Assembly: GCA_021776755.1 (NCBI GenBank)
Contig: JAJFFI010000160.1
Location: 1 to 5,500, forward strand
Origin: Alphaproteobacteria bacterium
GTDB lineage: Bacteria > Pseudomonadota > Alphaproteobacteria > JAJFFI01
Direction: 5' to 3'
Length of the DNA stretch: 5,500 nt
Part shown: piece by piece, positions 1-5,500 of the stretch
Layout: each line of letters opens with the position of its first letter
How positions within the stretch are numbered: the stretch's first letter is position 1
Notes under the pieces: model-generated
Databases searched by the model: none
What the model saw: only the letters and a program-made list of their open reading frames with translations
What the model was told of the DNA's origin: nothing
Position numbers and translations under genes: made by a program

Positions 1-867
1 AGCCGTCAGCTGGGCCTCGCTTTCCGCCAGCAACTCCAAGGCAGTTTCGCCGCCGCGCAGCAGCAGCATGGAAACCAGCGCCTGAACCACCGAGGTGGCG
101 CTCAGCATCGAATGCAGAAAGGACTCGGTGCGGGTTTCAACGACCAGGGTTTCATCGCTGATTCCGGCGAGCGGCGAGCTCGCGCTGTCGGTGATCGTCA
201 CGAGCCGCGCCCCCCGCGCGACTGCAGCTTCGGCGACCGTGAGCGTCTCGCGCGTGTAGGGCTGAAAACTGATTGCGAGCACTGCCGATCCTTCGGACAC
301 GTCGCGCACCGCATCGGACACCGTGCCCGCGTGGCCGTCGATCAGGTAGGCGCCAGTCCGGAACAGCCGCACGGAATAATGAAACAGGAACGCAGTGGCG
401 TAGCAGCTCCTGAGGCCGATCACGTGCAACGCTTCGGCAGCGCCGAGCACTTCGGCGCAGGCCGTCAGCCGGTCGGTGCCAATGGTCTGGTAGCTGCGGG
501 ACAGGTTCTCAATGTCGATATCGAGCTGCCGCAGCGCAAGCGCCACACCCGGGTGGGTGTCATCGCCATCGCGGTCGCTGATCAACTGGCGCGCACGGTC
601 TGAATAGCTGCGGACAGGGTCGCGGAGCCGATCCTGAAACGGTTGGCGAAACGGCTCGTAGCCGTCGTAACCAAGGGCCTGGGCGAGGCGGACCATGGTC
701 GCAGGCGTGACCCCGGCATCGCCCGCGAGCCGGCGCATCGACTGCAGCGCCACATCTTCTGGACGGTCGAGCACGTAGCGCGCGGCCTGGCGAAGTTGTG
801 GACTGAGCGTTGGAATGAGCCGTTCCAGCTGATGCTGAACGGCCCTGTGATCCCCGATCCGGATCAT
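1..867 (-). CDS. RpiR/MurR-family transcriptional regulator, 3' end cut by window edge
   Basis: Reverse-strand reading frame open from 867 to the window edge (289 codons, no stop). Residues about 10-80 form the RpiR-type N-terminal helix-turn-helix: 'LSPQLRQAARYVLDRPEDVA' followed by 'MRRLAGDAGVTPATMVRLAQALGYDGYE', the usual 'sugar isomerase regulator' HTH signature. Residues about 125-265 form a SIS phosphosugar-binding fold, with 'VIGLRSCYATAF' (149-160) as the first loop and 'AVLAISFQPYTRET' and 'RGARLVTITDSASSPLA' as later strands. The family is usually 280-300 residues, so only a few C-terminal residues should be missing. Such proteins bind DNA as dimers and respond to phosphorylated sugars or related ligands; the ligand and targets here are unknown. 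Start chosen at 867 because GGGAGG lies just upstream (871-876, only 3 nt spacing). An in-frame ATG at 891 is the alternative. Divergent from apt, which need not be its target. Confidence 0.9.
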   Translation of the reverse strand, partial: MIRIGDHRAVQHQLERLIPTLSPQLRQAARYVLDRPEDVALQSMRRLAGDAGVTPATMVRLAQALGYDGYEPFRQPFQDRLRDPVRSYSDRARQLISDRDGDDTHPGVALALRQLDIDIENLSRSYQTIGTDRLTACAEVLGAAEALHVIGLRSCYATAFLFHYSVRLFRTGAYLIDGHAGTVSDAVRDVSEGSAVLAISFQPYTRETLTVAEAAVARGARLVTITDSASSPLAGISDETLVVETRTESFLHSMLSATSVVQALVSMLLLRGGETALELLAESEAQLTA

Positions 868-917
868 ATGCCTCCCAAACAAACGGGCCATCTTTTATGT
901 GGCGGCCTCTATCGTGA

Positions 918-946
918 AGCCTAGGGGCTATGTTTGGGAATTGCAA
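918..946 (-). promoter_or_regulatory. Candidate promoter of the RpiR-family gene
   Basis: On the minus strand, TTGCAA (946-941) and TAGGCT (923-918) are separated by 17 nt, a sigma-70-like arrangement (4/6 and 3/6 matches to TTGACA/TATAAT). This would start transcription near 911, about 44 nt before the chosen ATG. The -10 hexamer sits inside a short inverted repeat, AGCC-tagg-GGCT (918-929), which could be an operator for autoregulation. The matches are modest and such pairs arise by chance. Confidence 0.3.
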
Positions 947-1066
947 CAAGTGTTCCGGAAACTGCAGAAACGGGTCAAATGTTACTGTCCTTCCGGACGC
1001 GCAAACACCCCCGCCTGCCTTGTCCGGTGCCATTAATTCCAATAGCGTTTCGGTCTTTCCGGGTCC

Positions 1067-1097
1067 GCGCCGGTCCGCCCGTGTCTGGGGCGGGCGC
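1067..1097 (+). other. GC-rich hairpin in the region just upstream of apt
   Basis: An 8 bp arm, 1073-1080 (GTCCGCCC), pairs with 1088-1095 (GGGCGGGC) across a 7 nt loop with one G-U pair. An alternative fold pairs 1067-1071 with 1093-1097 and 1076-1080 with 1088-1092, leaving a 4 nt bulge. It ends about 32 nt before the apt ATG and is not followed by a T-run, so it does not look like an intrinsic terminator. If the apt transcript starts upstream of it, this would be a structured 5' leader. It matches no riboswitch I recognise. Confidence 0.35.
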
Positions 1098-1129
1098 TCC
1101 CTGTTCAGCCACTTCAGAGAAACACGCCC

Positions 1130-1645
1130 ATGGATCTCAAGGATCATATTGCCACCGTGCCCGACTTTCCCAAAGAAGGCATCCTGTTCTACGACATCTC
1201 GACCCTGCTGGCGCATCCGGCCGCATGGCGGAAGACGGTTTCCGATCTCGCGGCTGCCATCGCGCCGCTCAAACCGGACGTCCTTGTCGGCATCGAATCC
1301 CGGGGGTTCCTGGTGGCCGCTCCGCTGGCGCTCGAGTTGGGGATCGGCTTCGTTATGGTAAGAAAAGAGGGTAAGCTGCCAGGCGCGACAATTCCGTTCA
1401 CTTATGAACTCGAGTACGGCAGCGACACACTTGAAATCCAGGAAAATGCGATCGGACAGGGACAGCGCATCGTGGTCCTCGACGATCTTCTCGCAACCGG
1501 AGGCACCATGGCAGCCACGATCGACCTCTGCCGCAAGGTCGGAGCCGATGTTGCAGGATGCGCCTGCATAATCGAGCTCACATTTCTCGATGGCCGAAAA
1601 CGCCTCAATGTCCCGGCAACGACCCTGATTGCCTATGACGAATGA
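1130..1645 (+). CDS. apt: Adenine phosphoribosyltransferase
   Basis: A 171-residue protein, the usual length for bacterial APRT. It converts adenine and PRPP to AMP and pyrophosphate in the cytoplasm (purine salvage). Diagnostic features in order: N-terminal '[15 protein letters not shown]' (10-24), the 'GIESRGF' loop (54-60), 'VRKEGKLPG' (77-85), the flexible-loop region '[12 protein letters not shown]' (92-103), and the PRPP-binding motif '[13 protein letters not shown]' (115-127) with the two acidic residues and TGG turn intact. No transmembrane or signal segment. The ATG at 1130 gives the family's normal N-terminus; a weak AGAGA (1116-1120) lies 9 nt upstream. It stands alone: the upstream regulator is divergent and the next gene is 148 bp away. 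A GC hairpin lies in its leader region. No missing key residue is evident. Confidence 0.97.
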   Translation: MDLKDHIATVPDFPKEGILFYDISTLLAHPAAWRKTVSDLAAAIAPLKPDVLVGIESRGFLVAAPLALELGIGFVMVRKEGKLPGATIPFTYELEYGSDTLEIQENAIGQGQRIVVLDDLLATGGTMAATIDLCRKVGADVAGCACIIELTFLDGRKRLNVPATTLIAYDE

Positions 1646-1660
1646 TCCGAAGCAATCTTG

Positions 1661-1686
1661 CTGGAAAAAAATATGTCTGTTTCCAG
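1661..1686 (+). other. Weak inverted repeat after apt
   Basis: CTGGAAA (1661-1667) and TTTCCAG (1680-1686) form a perfect 7 bp inverted repeat with a 12 nt loop, 15 nt after the apt stop codon. The stem is AT-rich and is followed by TCTCTTGG rather than a clean T-run, so it is a poor intrinsic terminator. Its position is right for the apt 3' end, but it could be chance or a protein-binding site for the downstream kinase promoter. Confidence 0.25.
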
Positions 1687-1698
1687 TCTCTTGGCGGA

Positions 1699-1728
1699 TT
1701 GAGGTTAAAGGTTCGTAAAGCAGATAAT
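1699..1728 (+). promoter_or_regulatory. Candidate promoter of the sensor kinase gene
   Basis: TTGAGG (1699-1704) and GATAAT (1723-1728) are separated by 18 nt, a reasonable sigma-70-like pair (4/6 and 5/6 consensus matches). It would give a transcript start near 1735 and a leader of about 60 nt before the TTG start at 1794. The spacer contains TTAA-N7-TAAA (1705-1719), one base off the alphaproteobacterial CtrA consensus TTAA-N7-TTAA. Both readings rest on short motifs only. Confidence 0.35.
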
Positions 1729-1781
1729 CGTAGGCTCCGAGGCTCATTTAACCCTCACTTGCAAATCCTTGATCTGCAAGC

Positions 1782-1785
1782 GGAG
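1782..1785 (+). promoter_or_regulatory. Ribosome binding site deciding the TTG start of the kinase
   Basis: GGAG lies 8 nt before TTG at 1794. The next in-frame candidate, ATG at 1812 (codon 7), has no comparable purine-rich site at a good distance. The spacing therefore favours the TTG start. Confidence 0.55.
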
Positions 1786-1793
1786 ACAGAAGT

Positions 1794-4583
1794 TTGATCG
1801 ATCCGAAAGTCATGCAGACCGTCGCCGAAGCCCTGAATGTTCAGGATTCAGGCCTCGCTGTTTTCGATGCCGAAGACCGGCTGGTCTTCTGCAACGAAGC
1901 GCACGGAGATCTTTTCCCGCTGATGGCGCCGTTGATGATGCCGGGCACAACATTCGACGACATCTTGCGCGGCGCCGTCGCGGTCGGTCAGTTCGACCTC
2001 GACAAGCACGACCGCGATCCGGGATACGGTTCGGGCTGGATCGGCGGCATCGCCGACAAACCCATCGACCTTAAAACCGACACAGGACGTTGGCTGCGTG
2101 GACAGGAAAAGCGCCTGCCGGAAGGCGGCTGGCTCATCGCCTGGTCCGACATTACCCAGCAGAAACGCCGCGAATCGGCTCTCGCAAAGCTGCTTGCCGG
2201 CGACCCGGAACGGAATGACTTTTTCGCGGTTGCCGCAGAAGCGCTCGCCAGCGGACTTGGTTGCCGGTGGGGGGGCGTCACGCGCTATGACGAACGCAAG
2301 GAAACCGCCTCGGTCGTTGCGTTTTTTGACAGCGGCAAACCGCAGGCGAACTTCACCTACAATCTGGCAGGCACGCCTTGCCAGGACGTGTTTGAAAACA
2401 ACGGCTACTGCTACGTCCCGCGGGATGTGGCGAGCCACTATCCCGAAGACGAGATTCTCGCCGAGATAGAGGCGGAGACCTACTACGGCTCGCTGGTCAG
2501 TGCGGGCGACGGCGAGCCGCTGGGCAATGTCATGGCCATGCACGACGGACCCGATCCAGCCGACGGAGGTGGCGAAGAATTCGTCCGCATGATCGCCCGC
2601 TGGGTCGGCATCGAATTCGACCGCCAGAAGGCCCGGGAGGAGCTTGAACACCGCACGTCGCTGTTCATGGACTTTGCCGAGGCGTCGTCGGACTGGCTCT
2701 GGGAGACGGATGCTGACCTACGTTTCACTCGCTTCACATCCGCGCCGGGTTTTGTCGAAGATCGCAATCTGAAGGTACGTATTGGCCGCACTCCGTTCGA
2801 GGATTTTGCCCCCTTCGGCGATCAGGAAGGCTGGCAGCAGGTACAGGCGGACATGGAGAAGCGAGTGCCCTTGCGCGGCTTCATATTCCCCATCGTCGAC
2901 AGCCGCGGACGGCAGTTCGTTTACAGCGTCAGCGGGAAACCGCTCTACGATGCGGCCGGCGGGTTCACCGGCTACCGCGGGACCGCCTTCGACATCACCG
3001 AACGATGGAAGGCCGAGGACGAACTCGCACGTCAATCCAGCGCGATGGAAGGCGTGTTCGAGAACATGGATGAAGGCGTCAGTCTTTTCGGCAGCGATCT
3101 GAAAATGCGCGCCTGGAACACCCGGTATCATGAACTGCTCGATTTCCCGGCCGAGATGTGTTTTCGCGGCGCGACCTTCGAGAGCTTCATTCGCTACAAT
3201 GCCGAGCGTGGCGAGTACGGGGCCGGTGACGTCGATGAGCTTGTCGCCGAGCGCGTCGAACTCGCCCGCAAGTTCGTCGCTCACCGGTTCGAGCGCGTGC
3301 GCGAAGATGGCAAGGTAATCGAGGTCCGTGGCACTCCGATACCCGGCGGCGGTTTCGTGTCCATCTACGCCGACGTAACCGAACGCTACAATGCCGAGCG
3401 CTCGCTGCGCGAAAGCGAAGAGCGCTACGCCTTGGCGGTTGCCGGCGCCCAGGACGGCCTTTGGGACTGGAGTCCGAAGTCGGACACCGGCTACATCTCC
3501 CCCCGGGTCGCGGAGTTCATGGGCTTCGGGCCGGACGATCCGCAGCCCACACTCGCCGACTGGCGCGCCTCGATGGTCGAAGAGGACGTTCCAGCCTATC
3601 GGTCTGCACTCACTGCGCACTTGAAGGGCGAGACCAGCAATTACGAAGTGGAGTACCGTATTCGCAACCGGAAAGGCGAACACGTCTGGATCCTTGCGCG
3701 CGGGATCGGGCTTCGCGACGAAGCCGGGCAAGTCTACCGGATGTCCGGCTCGTTGACAGACATCACCGAGCGCAAGCGCACGGATGAGCTGGCACTTGCG
3801 GCGCGAAAACAGGCCGAAGCCGCAAGCCGGACCAAGTCAGAGTTCCTTGCCAATATCAGTCACGAATTGCGCACGCCGCTGAACGCCGTGATCGGATTTT
3901 CCGAGATCATGACCGGGCAGATGTTTGGCCCCCTCGGGCATCCGAGCTACATGGAATATGCCCGGGATATCTATGAGAGCGGCTCGCACCTCCTTGAGGT
4001 GATCAACGATATCCTTGATGTCGCCAAGGCCGAGGCCGGCAAGTTCGAACTTGACGTCGAAGAGGTCTCCCTGGAGAAGATCGCCACCGCCGCAATCCGG
4101 CTGATCGCCCCGCGCGCCGGGACCGCGAAGGTGGAAGTTTCTCTCGAAGCCGCCGAAGAACTTCCGGAACTGCTTATCGACCAGCGCCGGATGAAACAGG
4201 TGTTCATCAATCTGCTCTCGAATGCCGTAAAGTTCACGCCGGAAGGCGGGTCGGTCGCCGTCAAATTGCGGTTGGCCGGCGACGGCGCGCCCGAAATCGT
4301 GATCGCCGACAGCGGTATCGGCATGGCGCCGGGCGACATCGAAACCGCGCTACAGCCATTCTCGCAACTCGACAGCCGCCTGAGCCGCCGGTTCGAAGGC
4401 ACCGGCCTCGGGTTGCCGCTCGCGCGCACCCTGATCGAGGTACACGGCGGCACGCTATTGATCGAGAGTTCGCCGGGGTCCGGCACAACGGTCACGGTGC
4501 GCCTGCCCGCAAGCACCATTGTCGCAGAAGATAAGACAGCGGGCGAAGACGGCCCGCTGCGTCGGGTCAATGCCGCCGAATAA
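1794..4583 (+). CDS. Soluble multi-PAS/GAF sensor histidine kinase
   Basis: A 929-residue protein with no membrane segment or signal peptide, hence probably a cytoplasmic sensor. Domains by motif: PAS (about 12-125, ending 'WLIAWSDITQQKR'), GAF (about 133-280, with 'TPCQDVF' and 'CYVPRDVA'), PAS (286-405, 'DWLWETDADLRF'), PAS of the 'RYNAERGEYG' type (412-532), PAS (541-663, 'GLWDWSPKSDTGYISP'), HisKA (about 682-750) and HATPase (about 795-905). The phosphoacceptor is His690 in 'SHELRTPLN'. The N-box has Asn810 ('NLLSNAVKF'), the G1 box is 'DSGIGM' (839-844) and the G2 box 'GTGLGL' (869-874), so autophosphorylation should be intact. No receiver domain and no response regulator gene nearby, so it is an orphan kinase with an unlinked partner. 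TTG start supported by GGAG 8 nt upstream. The last 17 bp overlap the convergent creatininase-family gene. The signal sensed is unknown. Confidence 0.95.
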   Translation: MIDPKVMQTVAEALNVQDSGLAVFDAEDRLVFCNEAHGDLFPLMAPLMMPGTTFDDILRGAVAVGQFDLDKHDRDPGYGSGWIGGIADKPIDLKTDTGRWLRGQEKRLPEGGWLIAWSDITQQKRRESALAKLLAGDPERNDFFAVAAEALASGLGCRWGGVTRYDERKETASVVAFFDSGKPQANFTYNLAGTPCQDVFENNGYCYVPRDVASHYPEDEILAEIEAETYYGSLVSAGDGEPLGNVMAMHDGPDPADGGGEEFVRMIARWVGIEFDRQKAREELEHRTSLFMDFAEASSDWLWETDADLRFTRFTSAPGFVEDRNLKVRIGRTPFEDFAPFGDQEGWQQVQADMEKRVPLRGFIFPIVDSRGRQFVYSVSGKPLYDAAGGFTGYRGTAFDITERWKAEDELARQSSAMEGVFENMDEGVSLFGSDLKMRAWNTRYHELLDFPAEMCFRGATFESFIRYNAERGEYGAGDVDELVAERVELARKFVAHRFERVREDGKVIEVRGTPIPGGGFVSIYADVTERYNAERSLRESEERYALAVAGAQDGLWDWSPKSDTGYISPRVAEFMGFGPDDPQPTLADWRASMVEEDVPAYRSALTAHLKGETSNYEVEYRIRNRKGEHVWILARGIGLRDEAGQVYRMSGSLTDITERKRTDELALAARKQAEAASRTKSEFLANISHELRTPLNAVIGFSEIMTGQMFGPLGHPSYMEYARDIYESGSHLLEVINDILDVAKAEAGKFELDVEEVSLEKIATAAIRLIAPRAGTAKVEVSLEAAEELPELLIDQRRMKQVFINLLSNAVKFTPEGGSVAVKLRLAGDGAPEIVIADSGIGMAPGDIETALQPFSQLDSRLSRRFEGTGLGLPLARTLIEVHGGTLLIESSPGSGTTVTVRLPASTIVAEDKTAGEDGPLRRVNAAE
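3192..3208 (+). repeat. 17 bp direct repeat, copy 1 (in kinase gene)
   Basis: CGCTACAATGCCGAGCG occurs here and again, identically, at 3384-3400, exactly 192 bp (64 codons) later and in the same frame. This copy encodes RYNAER at residues 467-472, within the conserved RYNAERGEYG segment of the third PAS domain. Confidence 0.85.
3384..3400 (+). repeat. 17 bp direct repeat, copy 2 (in kinase gene)
   Basis: Second identical copy of the 17-mer at 3192-3208. It encodes RYNAER at residues 531-536, in the linker following 'DVTE' between the third and fourth PAS domains, where such a motif is not a conserved part of the PAS fold. Confidence 0.85.
4525..4559 (-). terminator. Likely intrinsic terminator of the creatininase-family gene, inside the kinase CDS
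   Basis: A perfect 8 bp inverted repeat, CAGCGGGC (4537-4544) and GCCCGCTG (4552-4559), has a 7 nt loop. Read on the minus strand, the stem begins 7 nt after the stop codon at 4569-4567 and is followed by the T-rich TCTTATCTTCT (4536-4526). That is the order of a Rho-independent terminator for the minus-strand gene. On the plus strand no T-run follows, so it should act in one direction only. It lies in codons 915-922 of the kinase, in the poorly conserved tail after the ATPase domain. The T-tract is interrupted, so strength is uncertain. Confidence 0.5.
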
Positions 4584-5355
4584 GGCTTTCGAGATCTGCC
4601 GCCACGACCGCTGACAGAGTTTCCTTCAACGCATCGACGCCTGTCCCAAACAGCGCAGCACCCTTTGCCGCATCCGCCAGTGCCGCGTTGCCTGCCGCTC
4701 CCGTGTCGCTGAGATCACCCGCCTGCCACGCATAAGACGCATTGCCGAAGGGCGACAGGCAGGGGCCGTCATGGTCCCGCGAGCGGGTCGCGAAATTGGC
4801 GATACGATCCTCGCGCACCAGGTCTGGCCGGAGGTGGAGCATGATCGAGGTCTCGATCGCGCCGCCATGAATTCCGTGGCGGATTTCGTCGTCGGGGAAG
4901 ACATCCGGATCGCGGAAGAACCGGTAAGCGTTGACCTTCACCGCCAGCACGCCGTGTTCGATACGAAGCCGCTGGGCGGCGAGGTCGAGGATCTGGGGCT
5001 GTCCACCGTGGCAGTTGACCATCACGAATTTCTTGACACCTGCGGCGGCGACCGACGCGCCGATCTCGCACACCTGCGCCAGCATGGTTGTGGCCGAAAG
5101 CGACAGCGTGCCCGGAAAATCGCCGTGCTCGATACTGAGTCCCACCGGCAGCATGGGCAGGGCATGGACGGGCGGGTCGCCCGGCAGGGCGGCAACCGCC
5201 GCCGCGACGATCGCATCGCAGATCAGCGCATCCGTCGACAGCGGCAAATGGGGTCCATGCTGCTCGATTGCGCCCAGCGGCAACACCGCAACGGCCCGCG
5301 CCGGGTCGAGCGCCGCCACGTCTTCTGTTGTCAGGTCCTGCCAGTTCCGGGCCAT
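4567..5355 (-). CDS. Creatininase-family metal-dependent amidohydrolase
   Basis: A 262-residue protein of normal length for the creatininase family (PF02633), which includes creatininase, FAPy deformylase-type enzymes and MftE. Metal-site motifs are visible: 'EQHGPHLPLSTD' (31-42) supplies Glu31, His33 and Asp42; 'NCHGGQ' (114-119) supplies His116; 'HGGAIETS' (163-170) supplies a probable Glu168. 'HGDFPGTLSLS' (77-87) is another family signature. True creatininase has a Tyr-Glu after the His of the NxH motif (NGHYEN), whereas this has Gly-Gly, so activity on creatinine should not be assumed; the amide substrate is unknown. No signal peptide or membrane helix, so cytoplasmic. The ATG at 5355 is preceded by GAGG (5366-5363 on the minus strand) at 7 nt. 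Divergent from a phosphoesterase gene 57 bp away and convergent, overlapping by 17 bp, with the kinase gene. Confidence 0.92.
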   Translation of the reverse strand: MARNWQDLTTEDVAALDPARAVAVLPLGAIEQHGPHLPLSTDALICDAIVAAAVAALPGDPPVHALPMLPVGLSIEHGDFPGTLSLSATTMLAQVCEIGASVAAAGVKKFVMVNCHGGQPQILDLAAQRLRIEHGVLAVKVNAYRFFRDPDVFPDDEIRHGIHGGAIETSIMLHLRPDLVREDRIANFATRSRDHDGPCLSPFGNASYAWQAGDLSDTGAAGNAALADAAKGAALFGTGVDALKETLSAVVAADLESLIRRH

Positions 5356-5412
5356 CGCAACGCCTCGCGCACCGCTCTTTTATTCAGTCAATTCAGGGCC
5401 TAGTCTTGCGCC

Positions 5413-5500
5413 ATGCTTATTGCACAGATTACCGACATGCACATCACTGCCGTCGGCGCGCCGACGCTGAAGGACGCGGACACGGCGGGCAATCTTGCAC
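5413..5500 (+). CDS. Calcineurin-like metallophosphoesterase, N-terminal fragment
   Basis: The first 29 codons of a gene that runs off the right edge. It begins 'MLIAQITDMHIT', the typical opening of cytoplasmic class III phosphodiesterases of the CpdA type. The first metal-binding motif Asp8-x-His10 is intact. The second-half motifs (GD, GNH, H) lie outside the window, so substrate class (cyclic nucleotide or other phosphodiester) cannot be judged. ATG at 5413 gives the family's normal N-terminus. No Shine-Dalgarno is visible at usual spacing; the nearest AGGG (5395-5398) is 14 nt away. Divergent from the creatininase-family gene. Confidence 0.75.
   Translation, partial: MLIAQITDMHITAVGAPTLKDADTAGNLA

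Noticed and set aside
1661..1686. Intrinsic terminator for apt
   Set aside because: The inverted repeat is real but AT-rich with a 12 nt loop and no following T-run, so I list it only as a weak repeat.
560..1747. 395-codon open frame on the minus strand across apt and part of the regulator
   Set aside because: It is antisense to apt, whose protein is clearly conserved, and overlaps the RpiR gene in another frame. The translation shows no recognisable domain; long antisense frames are expected in GC-rich DNA.
2718..3731. 337-codon minus-strand open frame inside the kinase gene
   Set aside because: It is fully opposite the conserved PAS domains of the kinase, and the product resembles no family; a shadow of codon bias.
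5386..5391. TTGACT on the minus strand as a -35 for the creatininase-family gene
   Set aside because: A 17 nt spacer would put the -10 on GCGAGG, which is the ribosome binding site region and has no -10 character.
4771..5403. 210-codon plus-strand open frame over the creatininase-family gene
   Set aside because: The minus-strand frame carries all the creatininase metal-site motifs; this one shows none.
1..5500. A new defence, mobile or biosynthetic system
   Set aside because: All genes recognised are single housekeeping, regulatory or enzyme genes of known families in separate transcription units, with uniform base composition and no integrase, transposase, toxin or CRISPR signatures.

Overview
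The window reads as an ordinary chromosomal stretch from a GC-rich alphaproteobacterium. This rests on high GC with strong third-position bias, a kinase core of the 'SHELRTPLNAVIGFSEIM ... FGPLG ... ILDVAKAEAG' type common in that class, and PAS domains carrying the RYNAERGEYG motif. The order cannot be fixed from the sequence; the PAS types would fit Rhodospirillales-like bacteria. I see no mobile element, tRNA, rRNA or CRISPR array.

Layout. (1) 1-867, minus strand: an RpiR/MurR-type transcription regulator (HTH plus SIS domain), running off the left edge and lacking only its last residues. (2) 868-1129: a divergent intergenic region with a candidate rpiR-type promoter and, close to the next gene, a strong GC hairpin. 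(3) 1130-1645, plus: apt, adenine phosphoribosyltransferase. (4) 1646-1793: a short gap with a weak inverted repeat, a promoter-like pair of hexamers and an imperfect CtrA-like site. (5) 1794-4583, plus: a large soluble sensor histidine kinase, PAS-GAF-PAS-PAS-PAS-HisKA-HATPase, starting at TTG and without an adjacent response regulator. (6) 4567-5355, minus: a creatininase-family metal-dependent amidohydrolase, overlapping the kinase tail to tail by 17 bp. Its likely intrinsic terminator lies inside the kinase coding sequence. (7) 5413-5500, plus: the first 29 codons of a calcineurin-like metallophosphoesterase, divergent from the creatininase gene with a 57 bp gap.

The genes do not form one obvious pathway. 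Each appears to be its own transcription unit: the rpiR/apt and creatininase/phosphoesterase pairs are divergent, the kinase/creatininase pair is convergent, and apt and the kinase share a strand but are separated by 148 bp. apt is purine salvage, the kinase is cytoplasmic signalling through an unlinked partner, and the substrate of the creatininase homologue is unknown. I did not find a clearly new multi-gene system. The most interesting points are the terminator embedded in the opposing gene, an in-frame 17 bp direct repeat within the kinase, and the structured apt leader.
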